A DNA stretch of 64,000 nt from Corydoras sp. C115 (Eukaryota > Chordata > Actinopteri > Siluriformes > Callichthyidae). The stretch spans positions 1,525,001-1,589,000 of the forward strand of contig JAFMOC010000023.1 in NCBI GenBank assembly GCA_019802505.1, written 5' to 3'. Of the stretch, positions 1-11,673 are shown piece after piece. How positions within the stretch are numbered: the stretch's first letter is position 1; every line of letters begins with the position of its first letter. The notes below the pieces were generated by a model, which saw only the letters and a list, made by a program, of their open reading frames with translations, was not told the DNA's origin and searched no databases. The position numbers and the translations under genes are program-made.

Positions 1-472
1 TCTGCTCTCTGGCTCATACGTGGCTAACCCGCGCGTCTCCCTGATGAGCCCGGCTGAGGGGTGAGGCGCGTGGGGTCGAGCTGATGTGTATTCCGACTCG
101 CCGTTGCATCACCTTGGCCCTGTCTCTGTTCACATGTCTGCAGGACATGACTGGAGCTGCGAATGTGCCTGAACTTCGGCCTCGGCGACCTTATTCCTGA
201 CCCTTATTGCAAGGACATGCGTGCTGACTGGACCTGGCTTAATTAAACCTATGAACCTGTGACACCGCCGAAGCAGGGGGCAATAGCCGAGGTCCGGGGG
301 CACTCACCTGTTTAACCTATGTGCATAGATGTTCTTGCTTATTTTTTGCCGTTTGCGTGGACGTGCGCAGATATTGACCTGTTAATGCGCCCGTTTTAAC
401 TGTGTGGGTTCGTATGCCGAGGGCAACCTCACGGTCCACTGTGTGGTTTCACCATGAAATCGGTTCTCGCAT
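1..472. other. Intronic sequence, nothing recognised
   Basis: Balanced base composition, no recognisable coding frame or known repeat. The 71-codon frame starting near 402 runs into a SINE and is not supported. Confidence 0.4.
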
Positions 473-720
473 GCGGCACGCCGTAGTGATTAGGGGATCC
501 GGGTTCGGATCCCGATCCCGATCTCACTCCATGTTCTCCCAATCCCACGTGTCCATTTGGGATTTCTCCGGGTTCTCCGGTTTCCTCCCACAGTCTAAAA
601 ACAAGGATTCAAGGTGAAGTGGCTGCTGTAAATTGCCCCTATTTTATTTAGATGTGTGGGTGTGTGTGTGCGCACCCAGGGATTAATTAACACCCTGTCG
701 TGGGTGTAGCTGCCCATTTT
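473..720 (+). repeat. DANA/Mermaid-like SINE, diverged
   Basis: Head GCGGCACGCCGTAGTGATTA, then a box-B-like GGGTTCGGATCCC, the conserved V-SINE core (TCCGGTTTCCTCCCACAGTC) and a weak 3' part ending near TGGGTGTAGCTGCCC. This is an old copy. Confidence 0.75.
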
Positions 721-954
721 GCAAACTATTTATTTAAGAAAATAAGAAAAATAAATTAATAATTATTTATTTATATATATATTTTTTATTATTTACTTAT
801 TTAAGATTTCTCAAAAAAAAAAGTTTCTAAGAAATACATTATTTATCTTATTATTTATCTTATTTCATTATTTATCTATCATTATTTATCAAAATCTACT
901 CAAGTCCCCCCCCTACACACATACACAAACCTAGTATAGGATTAAGCAGAAGAT
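721..954. repeat. AT-rich low-complexity sequence
   Basis: Dominated by TTATTTA and ATTTATT words and an A-run. No gene signal. Confidence 0.7.
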
Positions 955-1136
955 GACTGCTGGATGGAAAATTGCCCCTATATGGTGTGTGTGTGTGTGA
1001 GAGTGTGCCCAGGTATAGATTGGCACCCTGGTCCTGGGTGTGTCTGCCCAGCCCATGAAAACGTTCTCTTCTGTATGGGCATAGGGAACCCCCCCCATGA
1101 CCCTAGTAGAAGATTATGATTATGAATAAATGGATA
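955..1136 (+). repeat. SINE 3' half
   Basis: Starts at AAATTGCCCCTATATGG and runs through TGGTCCTGGGTGTGTCTGCC to the AGATTATGATTATGAATAAA tail. The tRNA-like head is missing. Confidence 0.8.
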
Positions 1137-1327
1137 GATGGCAGCTCTAAATTGCCCCTATATAGTGTGTGTGTGTCTCTTGTGATAGATTGGAATTTTG
1201 TCCAGGCTGCCCAGCGCCTGAGCATGTGGGACACCCCCACCCCCCCGGCGACCCAAGTAAAGGATTAAGTGGAAGATATTTAATAAATGGATGGATGGCT
1301 GCTCTAAATTGCCCCTTTATTTTGGAT
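1137..1327 (+). repeat. SINE 3' half with composite end
   Basis: Contains AAATTGCCCCTATATAGTG, the GCCCAGCGCCTGAG segment and a tail GGAAGATATTTAATAAATGG, followed by a second AAATTGCCCCTTTAT start that fuses to an inverted copy. The same junction recurs near 4785-4850. Confidence 0.7.
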
Positions 1328-1642
1328 CCATCCATTATCTACCACTTTATCCTATCTTTTTTTACTAGGGTCATGGGGGGGACGTTTCGGGCGCTGGGCA
1401 GATACACCCAGAACAGGGGGGCAATCCATCGCTGGTCACACACTCACTCCCACAGACACACTCACTCTATATGGGGCAATTTGGAGCATTCAAACGTTTT
1501 TTGGACTGTGAGAGGAAACCAGAGAAGCCGCAGGAAACCCACGCAGACACGAGAACATGGAAACTCCACCCAAATTGGGATTCGAACCTGAATCTCCAGC
1601 GCTGAGAGGCGAACACGCCAACCACTAATCCACCATACCGCC
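1328..1642 (-). repeat. DANA/Mermaid-like SINE
   Basis: Reads tail to head on the plus strand, from TCCATCCATTATCTACCACT through GGGCGCTGGGCAGATACACC to GGGATTCGAACCTGAAT (inverse box B) and ACCATACCGCC. Slightly shortened in the C-rich part. Confidence 0.85.
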
Positions 1643-2697
1643 CTCGTCTGGCCCTTGTTTTTCGAAAGCTCCGCACCTCATCCATATGCTCCCAATCTTC
1701 CCGTCAGGTCAAGCTCAAACACATCCGATGTGCCGAGCGCACCCCTCACATCGGCCCGCTCCTCCGGACCCGGCCCCTGCCCGAGTCAATTAACAGCGAG
1801 CCGTCGTGTAATCCAACAATCACGGAGTTCGGACTCAGCAGGTCGAGATCGGACGCCGATGACCTTTCTGCCTCCGTCCCCAGCAGCTGGCTTTAAACAC
1901 GGAACCCCTGCGAGCCAAGAAGCGCTCTCTTTGTACTTTGTAATGAGGTATTGATTTAAAACAAATGCTCCACCAAATTTGGCTCCGATTATCTCGGTGG
2001 TAGCGAAGGTCACACCTCTGTACAGTGATGGGCCGAGCTCCTTTATGCGCTCGTCTGCCCGGGAGCTTCTGAATGGCTTTAATTAAATATACCCACTCCT
2101 TGTTTTTCCCTCTCTCTCTATCTATCTATCTTCCACCTCCCCTCTTCCTCGGTGCACGAAACATCTTATTATTCTGCCCTCATCCTCTCAGCTGGCCTCG
2201 GCTGTCATCTCTGGCATCCAGCGGACGCTCCCGTGGTCCACATCCACTGCCGTTTTTTTAGTTTGTATTTTTTATTTATTTTTTTTTGGGATTATTCCCT
2301 GATTCCTTTTTTCCTCCGTCAGATCCGAGGCCTCTCTCTGGCTTTGAACAGACACCTTGTCTGTGACCGGCCAGCTGTGAAGTACAAATCTACAGGAAGC
2401 AAGTGCCAGTAGCTATTTAGCCGGCCCGAGGCGGCTAGTTTTTCAGGCCTATCAGGAAGTCCACGCGCCACCGCTAACTTCGGCTCCGGCTTTATCAAAC
2501 GCTACCGAGTGCTCCTCAACACTGCCGCCATTCAGACCCGGCCCTATCGGGTTCCCCGTCCACGTGTGCCGGCGGCCAACGGGAGAGCATGTCTGCTTAG
2601 TATACGAACACAGTCCGCTAGAATACGACGAGACATGACGGCTTCCAAACCCAGACCCAGCATGCTGTGTTTTAATTATTTAATATTCCCCTTTTGA
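1643..2697. other. Repeat-poor intronic sequence
   Basis: About 1 kb without a recognised repeat. It has a pyrimidine-rich centre (2100-2310) and GC-richer flanks. Several ORFs of 60-100 codons lie here but none resembles a known protein or has flanking splice sites I would defend. Confidence 0.45.
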
Positions 2698-3004
2698 GGC
2701 GGCACGGTGGCTTAGTGGTTAGCATGTTCTCCTCTCAGTGCTAGGGATTCCCGGTTCGAATCCCCATCTGGGTGGAGTTTCCATGTTCTCCCCATGTCCG
2801 CATGGGTTTCCTCTGGGTTCTCCGGTTTCCTCCCACAGTCCAAAAACATGGATCAAGTCAATTGAATTCCCAAAATTGCCCCATATAGAGTGTGTCTGTG
2901 TGAGTGAGTGTGTGCCCAGCGATGGATTGGCTCCCTGTCCTGGGTGTATCTGCCCAGCGCCCGAGACGTTCTCCCCTGGATGGGCACGGGGAACCCCCCC
3001 TCCC
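2698..3004 (+). repeat. DANA/Mermaid-like SINE, 3' truncated
   Basis: Near-consensus head GGCGGCACGGTGGCTTAGTG, box B GGTTCGAATCC and core. It stops in the C-rich GGGGAACCCCCCC segment without the GATAAAGCGGAAG tail. Confidence 0.88.
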
Positions 3005-3052
3005 TTTTTTTGAACTGTTGTTACATTCATTTTGTTGGATCATTCATTAGTT
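3005..3052. repeat. Short repeat fragment shared with 39.0 kb
   Basis: AACTGTTGTTACATTCATTT followed by TGTTGGATCATTCATTAG. Almost the same text occurs at about 39005-39050, so it is a dispersed repeat of unknown identity. Confidence 0.6.
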
Positions 3053-3335
3053 CCATCCATCCATTATCTTCTGCTTCCATCAGATACACCCAGGACAGGA
3101 CGCCAATCTATCACTGGGCACACACTCACTCACACACACACACTCTATATGGGGCAATTTGGAGAACTCAATTCACCTTGAGCCATGTTTTTGGACTGTG
3201 GGAGGAAACCGGAGAACCCGGAGGAAAGCCACGTGGACACGGGGAGAACATGGAAACTCCACCCAGATGGGGAATCAAACCGGGAATCCCTAATGCTGAG
3301 AGGAGAACGTGTTAACCACTAAGCCATCGTGCTGC
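3053..3335 (-). repeat. SINE with internal deletion
   Basis: The tail ATCCATTATCTTCTGCTTCC joins directly to CAGATACACCCAGGACAGG, losing the C-rich block and the GGGCGCTGGG segment. The head end is intact. Confidence 0.85.
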
Positions 3336-3348
3336 TCATTTATTGGTT

Positions 3349-3700
3349 ATTCATTCATTCATTCATTCATTCATTATCTTCCCCTTTATCCTCTATTAGG
3401 GTCGTGGGAGGTTCCCCATGCCCATCCAGGGGAGAACGTTTCGGGCGCCGGGCAGATAGACCCAGGACAGGGCGCCAATCTATCACTGGATACACACTCA
3501 CTCACACAAACACACTCTATATGGGGCAATTTGGAGAATTCAATTGACCTTGATCCATGTTTTTGGACTGTGGGAGGAAACCGGAGAACCCGGAGGAAAC
3601 CCACACGGACACGGAGAACATGGAAACTCCACCCAGATTGGGATTTGAAACGGGAATCCCTAGCGCTGAGAGGAGAACATGCCAACCACTAAACCACTGT
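3349..3700 (-). repeat. DANA/Mermaid-like SINE
   Basis: Begins with (ATTC)n, the complement of the GAATGAATGA tail, and ends at CCAACCACTAAACCACTGT. Close to full length. Confidence 0.88.
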
Positions 3701-3911
3701 TAGTCCAGTGATTGGCGACCTGTTCTGGGTGTACTGTATATGCCCAGCGACCGAAACTTTCTCCTCTGGATAGGCATGGGGTTCCAGGTTCGAATCCCAA
3801 TCTGGGTGGAGTTTCCATGTTCTCTCCGTGTCCGCGTGGGTTTAGTCCGGGTTCTCCGTTTCGAACTAGAATCCCTAGTGCTGAGAGGAGAACATGCTAA
3901 CCTCTAAGCCA
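3701..3911. repeat. Scrambled SINE fragments
   Basis: Three pieces in abnormal order: a plus-strand 3' segment (3703-3781), a plus-strand head/core segment with box B (3782-3862), and a minus-strand head (3863-3911). Ordinary insertion does not give this order. Confidence 0.75.
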
Positions 3912-3951
3912 TATATATATATATAAAACATATTTCTTATAACATAACATG

Positions 3952-3995
<44 letters not shown>
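3912..3995. repeat. (AT)n tracts
   Basis: Two TA/AT runs, at about 3910-3924 and 3963-3995, separated by AT-rich sequence. Confidence 0.9.
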
Positions 3996-3997
<2 letters not shown>

Positions 3998-4625
3998 ATT
4001 TTAGTCTGTTCAAGGCTCGAGGTTCGGCATGCCATGCTACTGTTTATTTTTATTTCTTTTTTATGTTTTAGTATTTATCTTTTTTGGGTGATACACCTGA
4101 CCCCCCCCCCCCTCCCCCGTGTATTTATAAGGATTTTTGTGTTTTCCTGACCTCGTCCCTTTTCCATTTTTTATCTGAGAGTACCAGCGGACCGCTGTGA
4201 CAGTCAAGTTTTCTCTTATTTATTATATTGAGAGGTTTTATTGAGTCTCGTTGCCACTGGTGTATACATTTCGAGCACCTAGCCATGCAGTCTGTCTTTT
4301 ACAAGTATGTGTGGAACAATGTGTTGTTATGTTGAGCTCACTGGCTCATTGAATCCGATAGCGGTGCTGTAATAGGAAGCCGCCATCGCAACAAGTCAGT
4401 GCATGAAATTTGTTAGATATTCCCTGATTACTGTGAGTGGTATTTAACAGTGGAGGGGTTCACAAGGCTCATTCAAGATTCAAAGCTGTATTGTCATGTG
4501 CACATATAGAAACGTGTTTCCATGTGCAATGAAATTCCTTCTTTGCTGTCCGTCCTGGATGAGTAAGAAAAATAATAGTATAATATAAGAAAATATAATA
4601 AAAATAATAATAATAATAATGAAAA
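3996..4625. other. Unassigned sequence with a retroelement-tail-like segment
   Basis: Contains a C-run (about 4100-4117). At 4470-4560 a stretch (TTCAAAGCTGTATTGTCATG ... CAATGAAATTCCTTC) looks like the 3' end of a fish retroelement, followed by (ATA)n. The family is not identified. Confidence 0.4.
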
Positions 4626-4842
4626 TATCCACTTTATCCTATATTAGGGTCGTGGGGGGGGTTCCCCATGCCCATCCAGGGGAGAATGTTTCGGGCGCTG
4701 GGCAGATACACCCAGGACAAGACACCAATCCAATGCTGGACACACACTCACTCACACAGACATACACACTCTATATGGGGCAATTTGGAAGATATTTAAT
4801 AAATGGAAGAATGGCTTTTCTAAATTGTCCCTTTATGATGGA
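4626..4842. repeat. SINE 3' half (minus) fused to plus-strand tail
   Basis: Minus-strand 3' half from CCACTTTATCCTATATTAGG to CTATATGGGGCAATTTGG, then GAAGATATTTAATAAATGG and a plus-strand fragment as at 1270-1327. Confidence 0.75.
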
Positions 4843-5148
4843 TCCATCCATTTATACCGTTTTGTCCTCTATTAGGGTCATGGGGGTTCTCCATGCCCAT
4901 CCAGGGGAGAACGTCTCGGGCGCTGGGCAGATACACTCAGGAGAGGACGTCAATCGCTGGGCACACACTCTATATGGGGCAATTTGGAGAATTCAGTTGA
5001 CTTGATCCATGTTTTTGGACTGTGGGAGGAAACCGGAGAACCCGGAGGAAACCCACACGGACGCGGGGAGAACATGGAAACTCCACCCAGATGGGGATTC
5101 GTCCCGGGAATTCCTAGTGCTGAGAGGTGAACGTGCTAACCACTAAAC
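4843..5148 (-). repeat. DANA/Mermaid-like SINE
   Basis: From TCCATCCATTTATACCG to CTAACCACTAAACC, with a short deletion in the CACACACTC segment. Confidence 0.87.
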
Positions 5149-5484
5149 CTTCATTCATTCATTATCTCCCGCTTTATCCTCTATTAGGTTTGCGGTGGGG
5201 TTCCCCATGCCCATCCAGGGGAGAACGTTTCGGGCGCTGGGCAGACACACCCAGGACAGGACGCCAATCTATTCACTGGACACACACTCACTCACACAGA
5301 CACACTCTATATGGGGCAATTTGGAGAACACAATTGACTTGATCCATGTTCTTGGACTGTGGGAGGAAACCGGAGAACCCGGAGGAAACCCACACAGACA
5401 CGGGGAGAACATGGAATCTCCACCCAGATGGGGATTCGACCCGGGAATTCCTAGTGCTGAGAGGAGAACATGCTAACCACTAAA
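5149..5484 (-). repeat. DANA/Mermaid-like SINE, tandem with the preceding copy
   Basis: Starts with TTCATTCATTCATTATCTCC immediately after the previous copy's head. Same orientation, so the two form a head-to-tail pair. Confidence 0.88.
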
Positions 5485-6092
5485 GTTTGACCACACTCTG
5501 CAGGCGTTTGCGGTCGAATCAAATTATCAAGCTTAATGTAAAGCCGCCAAAGAATTGGTGTAAAGCATGCCGGCACTAGACTCCGGAGCCGTAAAAAGTT
5601 CTTCTATGGAGCATCATCACATCATGCCGAACACATCTGTGTTGTGTTGCCTGAACACAGACGTCCTGAAGGCCCCACACACTAACTTTTGCCGTCTTCG
5701 CGATGTCCGGCGGGTTAACAAACAGCAGTCTGGCAGGACTGGCACATGTTCGGGGAGGACAGCCAATCAGAAAGGCAGAGAGAGATGGGTGGGTCTGTCA
5801 GCAGGAGGCGGCCTCCGAGGGCAGTCTGTTTTAAGGGGCTAATTAACCCGGGGAATAATTACACAATATGCAAATTCAGTTGCGATAAGTGTGGGTCCTA
5901 TCAGAGCAGGTAGTCAATCATTTGGGGTGGGTGTGTGTGCGGGAGAGCGAGAGAGAGAGAGAGAGAGATGCATTTATTTGTGCCCATGTGGTCGTGGGCC
6001 AGGTGCTGGACCCTGTGTCTGGTTGATAAGGTAGAGGGACGTTACCTGGTTTTGCCAGTGCGTCGCAGTGGAGCGGAGGTCTTATTCATTTC

Positions 6093-6128
<36 letters not shown>

Positions 6129-6420
6129 CACTCATAGAGCAACACAATGGTCAGCCTCCTCACAGTGAAAGATCTCGTCTGGAGAACACACAGATACCAC
6201 CGGCGGCGGCTCTCATTGTTTATTGTGATGCCATGTTCGCTCTTCAGAAGCATGAGGATTAAAGAAAGCGCATTTCTTCCAGTTTAAGCGCAGCGTGTTC
6301 TTTAAGGTTCTCGCCGTGTGGCTGTTAAAGATACGAGGGGGAATATCATTATGCTGATGTCGTGAAACATCACCGGGATCCACATTTCCACGTGTTTGTC
6401 TATGGAGTCAGGTGTCAGCT
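5485..6420. other. Intronic sequence with GA and CA microsatellites
   Basis: Mostly unassigned. (GA)n lies at about 5945-5968 and (CA)n at about 6096-6125. A 91-codon frame at 5567-5842 has no recognisable similarity. Confidence 0.5.
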
Positions 6421-6640
6421 CAGCGTTCTACAGCCGTACAGACGCAATAATATTCTAATAAAGGTTTTTCAAGCGAACGGTAATCGCTGAGTAACAGGAT
6501 ACTGTTCTTTTTTAACAATCCCAAATGTAGTGGCCATCTACAGAACACGTTTTATAATCAACAGCCGCAACAGGCTTAGTGCTCACCGGGAATCGGCTCA
6601 CTGTGTATATAAATCTGTATTTTATGATTTGAAATAACGT
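6421..6640 (+). mobile_element. MITE fragment (CGCTGAGTAACAGGATA family)
   Basis: Shares ATCGCTGAGTAACAGGATAC, TTTAGTGCTCA and GGGAATCGGCTCACTGTG with the copies at 55830-56275 and 58490-60297. The termini are not clear here. Confidence 0.6.
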
Positions 6641-6675
6641 ATTGTACTTCACGCACGGGTACGATGTCAATGATG

Positions 6676-6715
<40 letters not shown>

Positions 6716-6717
6716 CT
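6676..6717. repeat. (CA)n(TA)n microsatellite
   Basis: About 13 CA units followed by eight TA units, abutting a SINE. Confidence 0.95.
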
Positions 6718-7164
<447 letters not shown>

Positions 7165-7303
7165 TGAGTGTGTGCCCTATGATGGATTGATGTGCCCTGT
7201 CCTGGATGTATTTGCCCACAAATGTTCTCCCCTGGATGGGCATGGGGAACCCCCCCCCCCCCTCCCCCAATGACCCTCGTTGAGGATTAAGCGGAAGATG
7301 AGA
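7165..7303 (+). repeat. SINE 3' half
   Basis: GAGTGTGTGCCCTATGATGG, TGTCCTGGATGTATTTGCCC, then a C-run and GAGGATTAAGCGGAAGATGA. The head is lost; its internal GT segment merges into the adjacent (GT)n. Confidence 0.8.
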
Positions 7304-7370
7304 TGATCTTTGTCTGTTTAATTTATATAGGTTTTCATTAGAAGCCGTTTGAACCCTGAATTCCTTGATC

Positions 7371-7640
7371 CATCCATCCATTATCTTCCGCTTTATCCTC
7401 TTCTAGGGTCGCGGGAGGGGGGGTTCCCCATGCCCATCCAGGGGAGAACGTTTCGGGCGCTGGGCAGATACACCCAGGACAGGACGCCAATCTATCACTG
7501 GACACACGCTCACTCACACAGACACACTCTATATGGGGCAATTTGGAGAATTCAGTTGACCTTGATCCATGTTTTTGGACTGTGGGAGAAATCTGGAGCA
7601 CCCGGAGGAAACCCATGCGGACACGGAGAACATGGAAACT
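7371..7640 (-). repeat. SINE, head missing
   Basis: Tail (TCCATCCATCCATTATCTTC) and core present. Homology stops after GAGAACATGGAAACT, so the tRNA-like head is absent (5' truncation). Confidence 0.85.
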
Positions 7641-8527
7641 GTGTATGCATGTACATGTGCCTTTATTATGATATATAGTTCATTATTTGAACCCTGAGTT
7701 CCTTAATCCTGCAGAATGATCTTAAAAATGTTATTATATTTAATTATTATTATTATTATATTTAATTAATCTTCGGAAAGATCCACTGCTGCGTTTTCCG
7801 TGATGCTCTTTCTTATTTTAACCAGCATCCCGATGTTGATTTGATCTCCCGCGGAATTATTTTGACGTTTGGGCCGTAATTCACTTCGCCCTCCCGAACA
7901 ATAAACTCGGTGCCTTGTGCAGCTGATTCCCACTTTGGTGATGACACCTTCTGAAAGTGGCACAACATTTGACACGGAAAGTCTTGTCACCCCCCCCCCC
8001 CAAACCTCCCCCGCCCCCACCCCCAAGCTCCCCTCCACACGCTCATCCCCTCAACGCGTCTCCAGTCCGAGATGGATTCTTCTGTCTTCTGGTTGCATCA
8101 TGCCACCCAACCTCTCATATTTATTTACTTTCATAAATGAGCCTTTTGTCAGGAAATCTTTTACCTCCTGTCAGCTGCTTCGATTGTAATGCGGTTATTA
8201 AGCTGTTTTCACGAGCCTAATCTCTAATTGAATGCTGATGCAAGAGAAGGTGAGAGGAGCCAGACAATAAGCAAAGTGCAAATAGTGAGGAAATGTCAGG
8301 AAGGTTGTATATTTGAGTTCGGCTTAGGAGAGCTATCACAGCTTAATGGAATAATATAGCGCTTTAGCAACTTAATCTGTATCCGCTGCCTTTGTACAGC
8401 GTGTGTGTACACACCCGGATATTTCCCACCTGTTTGAAGTCCAGATTTAGAAGCCTGTTCACTTAAAAGCCACCGATGCTGCCAACAATAAAGCAGTTCT
8501 GTTAAATATTGACTGTGACGAGTTCAA
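7641..8527. other. Repeat-poor intronic sequence
   Basis: Contains a (TTA)n stretch near 7741 and a C-rich stretch near 7990-8040. From about 8110 to 8400 the composition is balanced, with TAATTG and GCTTAATGG words. No gene recognised; possibly non-coding conserved sequence. Confidence 0.4.
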
Positions 8528-8911
8528 ATCCATCCATCCATTATCTTCTGCTTTATCCTCTATTAGGGTCGGGAGGGGTGGGGGGTTCCCCATGCCCATC
8601 CAGGGGAGAACGTTTCGGGCGCTGGGCAGATACACCCAGGACAGGACGCCAATCTATCACTGGTCACACACTCACTCACACAGACACACTCTATATGGGG
8701 CAATTTGGAGCATTCGATTGACCTTGATCCATGTTTTTGGGCTGTGGGAGGAAACCGGAGAACCTGGAGGAAACCCACGCGGACACGGGGAGAACGTGGA
8801 AACTCCACCCAGATTGGGATTCCAACCTGGATCCCCATGCCCATCCAGAGGAGAATGTTTCGGGCGCTGGGCAGATACACCCAGGAAGGGCGGCAATCCA
8901 TCACTGGACGC
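8528..8911 (-). repeat. SINE plus a second 3' fragment
   Basis: A minus copy (8528-8832) lacking its head runs into CCCCATGCCCATCCAGAGGA, the 3' part of another minus copy, which ends near 8911. Confidence 0.82.
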
Positions 8912-9220
8912 ACAGTGGCTTAGTGGTTGGCATGTTCTCCTCTCACTGTTAGGGATTCCCGGTTGGAATGCCAATCTGGGTGGAGTTTCCATGTTCTCCC
9001 CGTGTCCGCGTGGGTTTCCTCTGGGTTCTCCGGTTTCCTCCCACAGTCAAAAAACATGGATCAAGGTTAATTGAGTTTTCCAAATTGCCCCATATAGAGT
9101 GTGTCTGTGTGAGTGAGTGATAGATTGGTGTCCTGTCCTGGTTGTATCTGCCCAGCGTCCGAAACGTTCTCCCCTGGATAGCGACCCTAGTAGAGGATAA
9201 AGTGGAAGATGATGGACGGC
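8912..9220 (+). repeat. DANA/Mermaid-like SINE
   Basis: GTGGCTTAGTGGTTGGCATG to GAGGATAAAGTGGAAGATGA. Inverted relative to the preceding copy, so the pair could form a hairpin. Confidence 0.87.
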
Positions 9221-9322
9221 CGGATGTTAATTATGTCGTCTGTGAATACTAATTAAATAATTCCAGACGGTCTCTCCACTTCCGCTTCCGTATGTGTATT
9301 TTCTTATTAAACAATTCAACCA

Positions 9323-9652
9323 GGCGGCACGGTGGCTTAGAGTTTAGCATGTTCTCCTCTAAGCACTAGGGATTCCCGATTTGAATCCCAATCTGGGTGG
9401 AGTTTCCATGTTCTCCCCGTGTCCACATAGGCTTCCTCCGGGTTATCAGGTTTCCTCCCACAGTCAAAAAACATGGATCAAGTCAATTGAATTCTCCAAA
9501 TTGCCCCTTATAGAGTGTGAGTGTGTTCCCAGCGATAGATTGGCGCCCTGTCCTGGGTGTATCTGCCCAGTGCCCGAAATGTTCTCTCCTGGATGGGCAT
9601 GGGGAACCCCCCCCCCCCCCCCCCCAATAGAGGAGAAGATAATGAGATGAGA
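9323..9652 (+). repeat. DANA/Mermaid-like SINE
   Basis: Full head GGCGGCACGGTGGCTTAGAG, altered box B (GATTTGAATCC), C-run of about 19 and a short tail AATAGAGGAGAAGATAATGA. Confidence 0.88.
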
Positions 9653-10289
9653 ACTCTGATTGGATAGAATAAAAACAGACTTTACACAGATTTTAAGGTT
9701 TCCACCTAAAGAATAATGAGACGGAGTTTGTCTCATCATCTCATGGGATTGCTGAGTGTGAGCCTGACGGACTCCAGCGGCCCTCGTTTTTCTTTTCTTA
9801 ATTGGACCAGGCCGTGGAAATCCAATAGATAAAGCCTCAATCGACGGAGCCGCTGGGGAGTTCTTTCAGGTCGTTGTAAAGGTAGAATTGAATTCATTAT
9901 TTCTCGATTAATCTTCATCCGAAAGCGGGGCTCCATCGTTGCGCGACTTTGTTTTAGTTCCCGGGCCGTTCCCGTCTCCGGCTATTCCAAACACGCCGAT
10001 CGATGAGCGCCCCGCCGCAGAATGAGCGTCGGTCCTCTCGTCCTGTACTCATCTGTTTCTCCCGCCCCTGCTGCCGCATCACCCCGGGCCCGTGTTAATT
10101 ACAAGTGTTCTGTCCGCTCCCGTGTAGTGACCTTCCCCCAGCCTCGGCCGTTTGCGTGCGCTGCGCGTATCGAGGCCACATTGATCGCTTAGTCGAGTAC
10201 AAATTAAGATTTAAACCTGCCGTCACGGGAGCTATTGGTTTTTACATTTGGGGCATTTGCAATATGCAGGGCTCATTGAACCTGCAAGG
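9653..10289. other. Repeat-poor sequence, possible conserved non-coding DNA
   Basis: Balanced composition with TTAATTGGAC, TCGATTAATC and TGTTAATTACAA words and a GC-rich middle (9960-10110). No coding similarity. Conservation cannot be judged here. Confidence 0.35.
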
Positions 10290-10465
10290 ATGTGCACGTG
10301 TGTGTGTGTGTGTGTGTGTATCTGTATATATCTTGTGTTTACATGGGGACCACAAACTGCTTAAACACTCAAACAAATCATGTTTTATGGCTAACGTTGA
10401 AGTTAAGGTTAGAATAGTAATGATGGTTTGGGTTTGTCTTTTCTAAATTAATGAACATTTGTGTT

Positions 10466-10500
<35 letters not shown>

Positions 10501-10827
10501 TGTGGTGAGGTGGGTAAGTGTGTGTACATAAATACTAATACACAAATACAGATGTGTCTGCATGTTTGCGAGTGTGTGTCACTGTCTGTCCCTGTGTATG
10601 TCTCTGTGTGTGTTTGTGTCTCCGTGTGTTTTTCTTTCTATGTGTATGTTTGTGTGTTTGTGTGTGTGTCTAAGTGTGTGTGGGTAAGTGAGTGTACAAA
10701 AACGCTAAAACAAATACATATGTGTCTACGTGTGTGTGTGTGTTTGTGTTTGTGTCTGTGTCTCCCTCTGTGTGTATACATATGTGTGTACATAATTACA
10801 AATACAGATACATAAACGGCATGTCTC

Positions 10828-10874
<47 letters not shown>

Positions 10875-11520
10875 ATATATGTGTGTGTCTCTCTCTATGT
10901 GTGTGTGAGTGTGGGGAGGTGGGTAAGTGTGTGTACATAAATACTAATACACAAATACAGATGTGTCTGCATGTTTGCGAGTGTGTGTCACTGTCTGTGT
11001 CTGTCCCTGTGTATGTCTCTGTGTGTGTTTGTGTCTCTGTGTGTTTTTCTTTCTATGTGCATGTTTGTGTGTGTGTCTGTGAGTGTGTGTACAAAAACAC
11101 TAAAACAAATACATGTGTGTGTGTGTGTGTGTGTGTTTGTGTCTGTGTCTCCCTCTGTGTGTATACGTGTGTACATAATTACAAAAGGTCTCTGTCTGTG
11201 TGCGTGTGTATATATATGTATGTATGTCTTTGTGTGTGTGTGTGTGGGTGTGTGTCTCTCTCTCTCGCTCTCTCTCTGAGTGTGTGGGTAAGTGTGAGTA
11301 CAAAAACAAATACATATGTGTGCATGTTCGTGTGTGTGTGTTTGTGTCTGTCTCCCTCTGTGTGTATATATATTTATTTACATAATTACAAATACAGATA
11401 CTGCATGTCTGTGTGTGTGTGTGTGTTTGTGTGTGTATATATTTGTGTGTGTGTACTTGTATTTGTGTGTGTGTGTGTTTGTGTGTCTTTGTGTATGTTG
11501 AATCTTATTTGCACTCTTGT
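10290..11520 (+). repeat. GT-rich compound minisatellite
   Basis: Nearly 1.2 kb of interrupted (GT)n with non-GT landmarks that recur. The block GGTGGGTAAGTGTGTGTACA appears at about 10509 and again at about 10918 (period near 409 bp). The landmark GTGTACAAAAAC recurs near 10690 and 11088, with a shorter GAGTACAAAAAC version near 11296. The array is thus a higher-order repeat, not one simple microsatellite. The long open frames across it on both strands are low-complexity artefacts. Confidence 0.9.
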
Positions 11521-11566
11521 AAGGTGCCCTTGAGTGACAGAAAGGTGCCTATAAAATAAAATGTAA

Positions 11567-11599
<33 letters not shown>

Positions 11600-11632
11600 G
11601 TGAATGTGTGTGTGGGTGTGTGTGTGTGAGTA

Positions 11633-11639
<7 letters not shown>
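11521..11639 (+). repeat. (ATT)n and GT-rich spacer before the exon
   Basis: A stretch resembling a retroelement tail (GGTGCCTATAAAATAAAATG) is followed by about ten ATT/TTA units at 11566-11600 and then renewed GT-rich sequence leading into the TG tract. Confidence 0.6.

Positions 11640-11672
<33 letters not shown>
11640..11672 (+). repeat. (TG)n tract just upstream of the exon's splice acceptor
   Basis: An uninterrupted TG run of about 16 units ends 74 nt before the first exon base. On the sense strand the intron therefore carries a UG repeat close to the branch point and acceptor. Such tracts can bind TDP-43 or CELF proteins, as is known upstream of CFTR exon 9. An effect here is inference. 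Confidence 0.85.

Positions 11673-11673
<1 letters not shown>

Noticed and set aside
2420..2660. Possible CpG-island promoter
   Set aside because: GC-richer than its surroundings but short, without TATA/Inr arrangement or adjacent first exon.
8592..9074. 160-codon plus-strand ORF
   Set aside because: Runs through two inverted SINEs. The same peptide words recur at every SINE copy.
10829..11533. 234-codon plus-strand open frame just before the exon
   Set aside because: Translation of the GT minisatellite (runs of CVCV). No protein-like composition.
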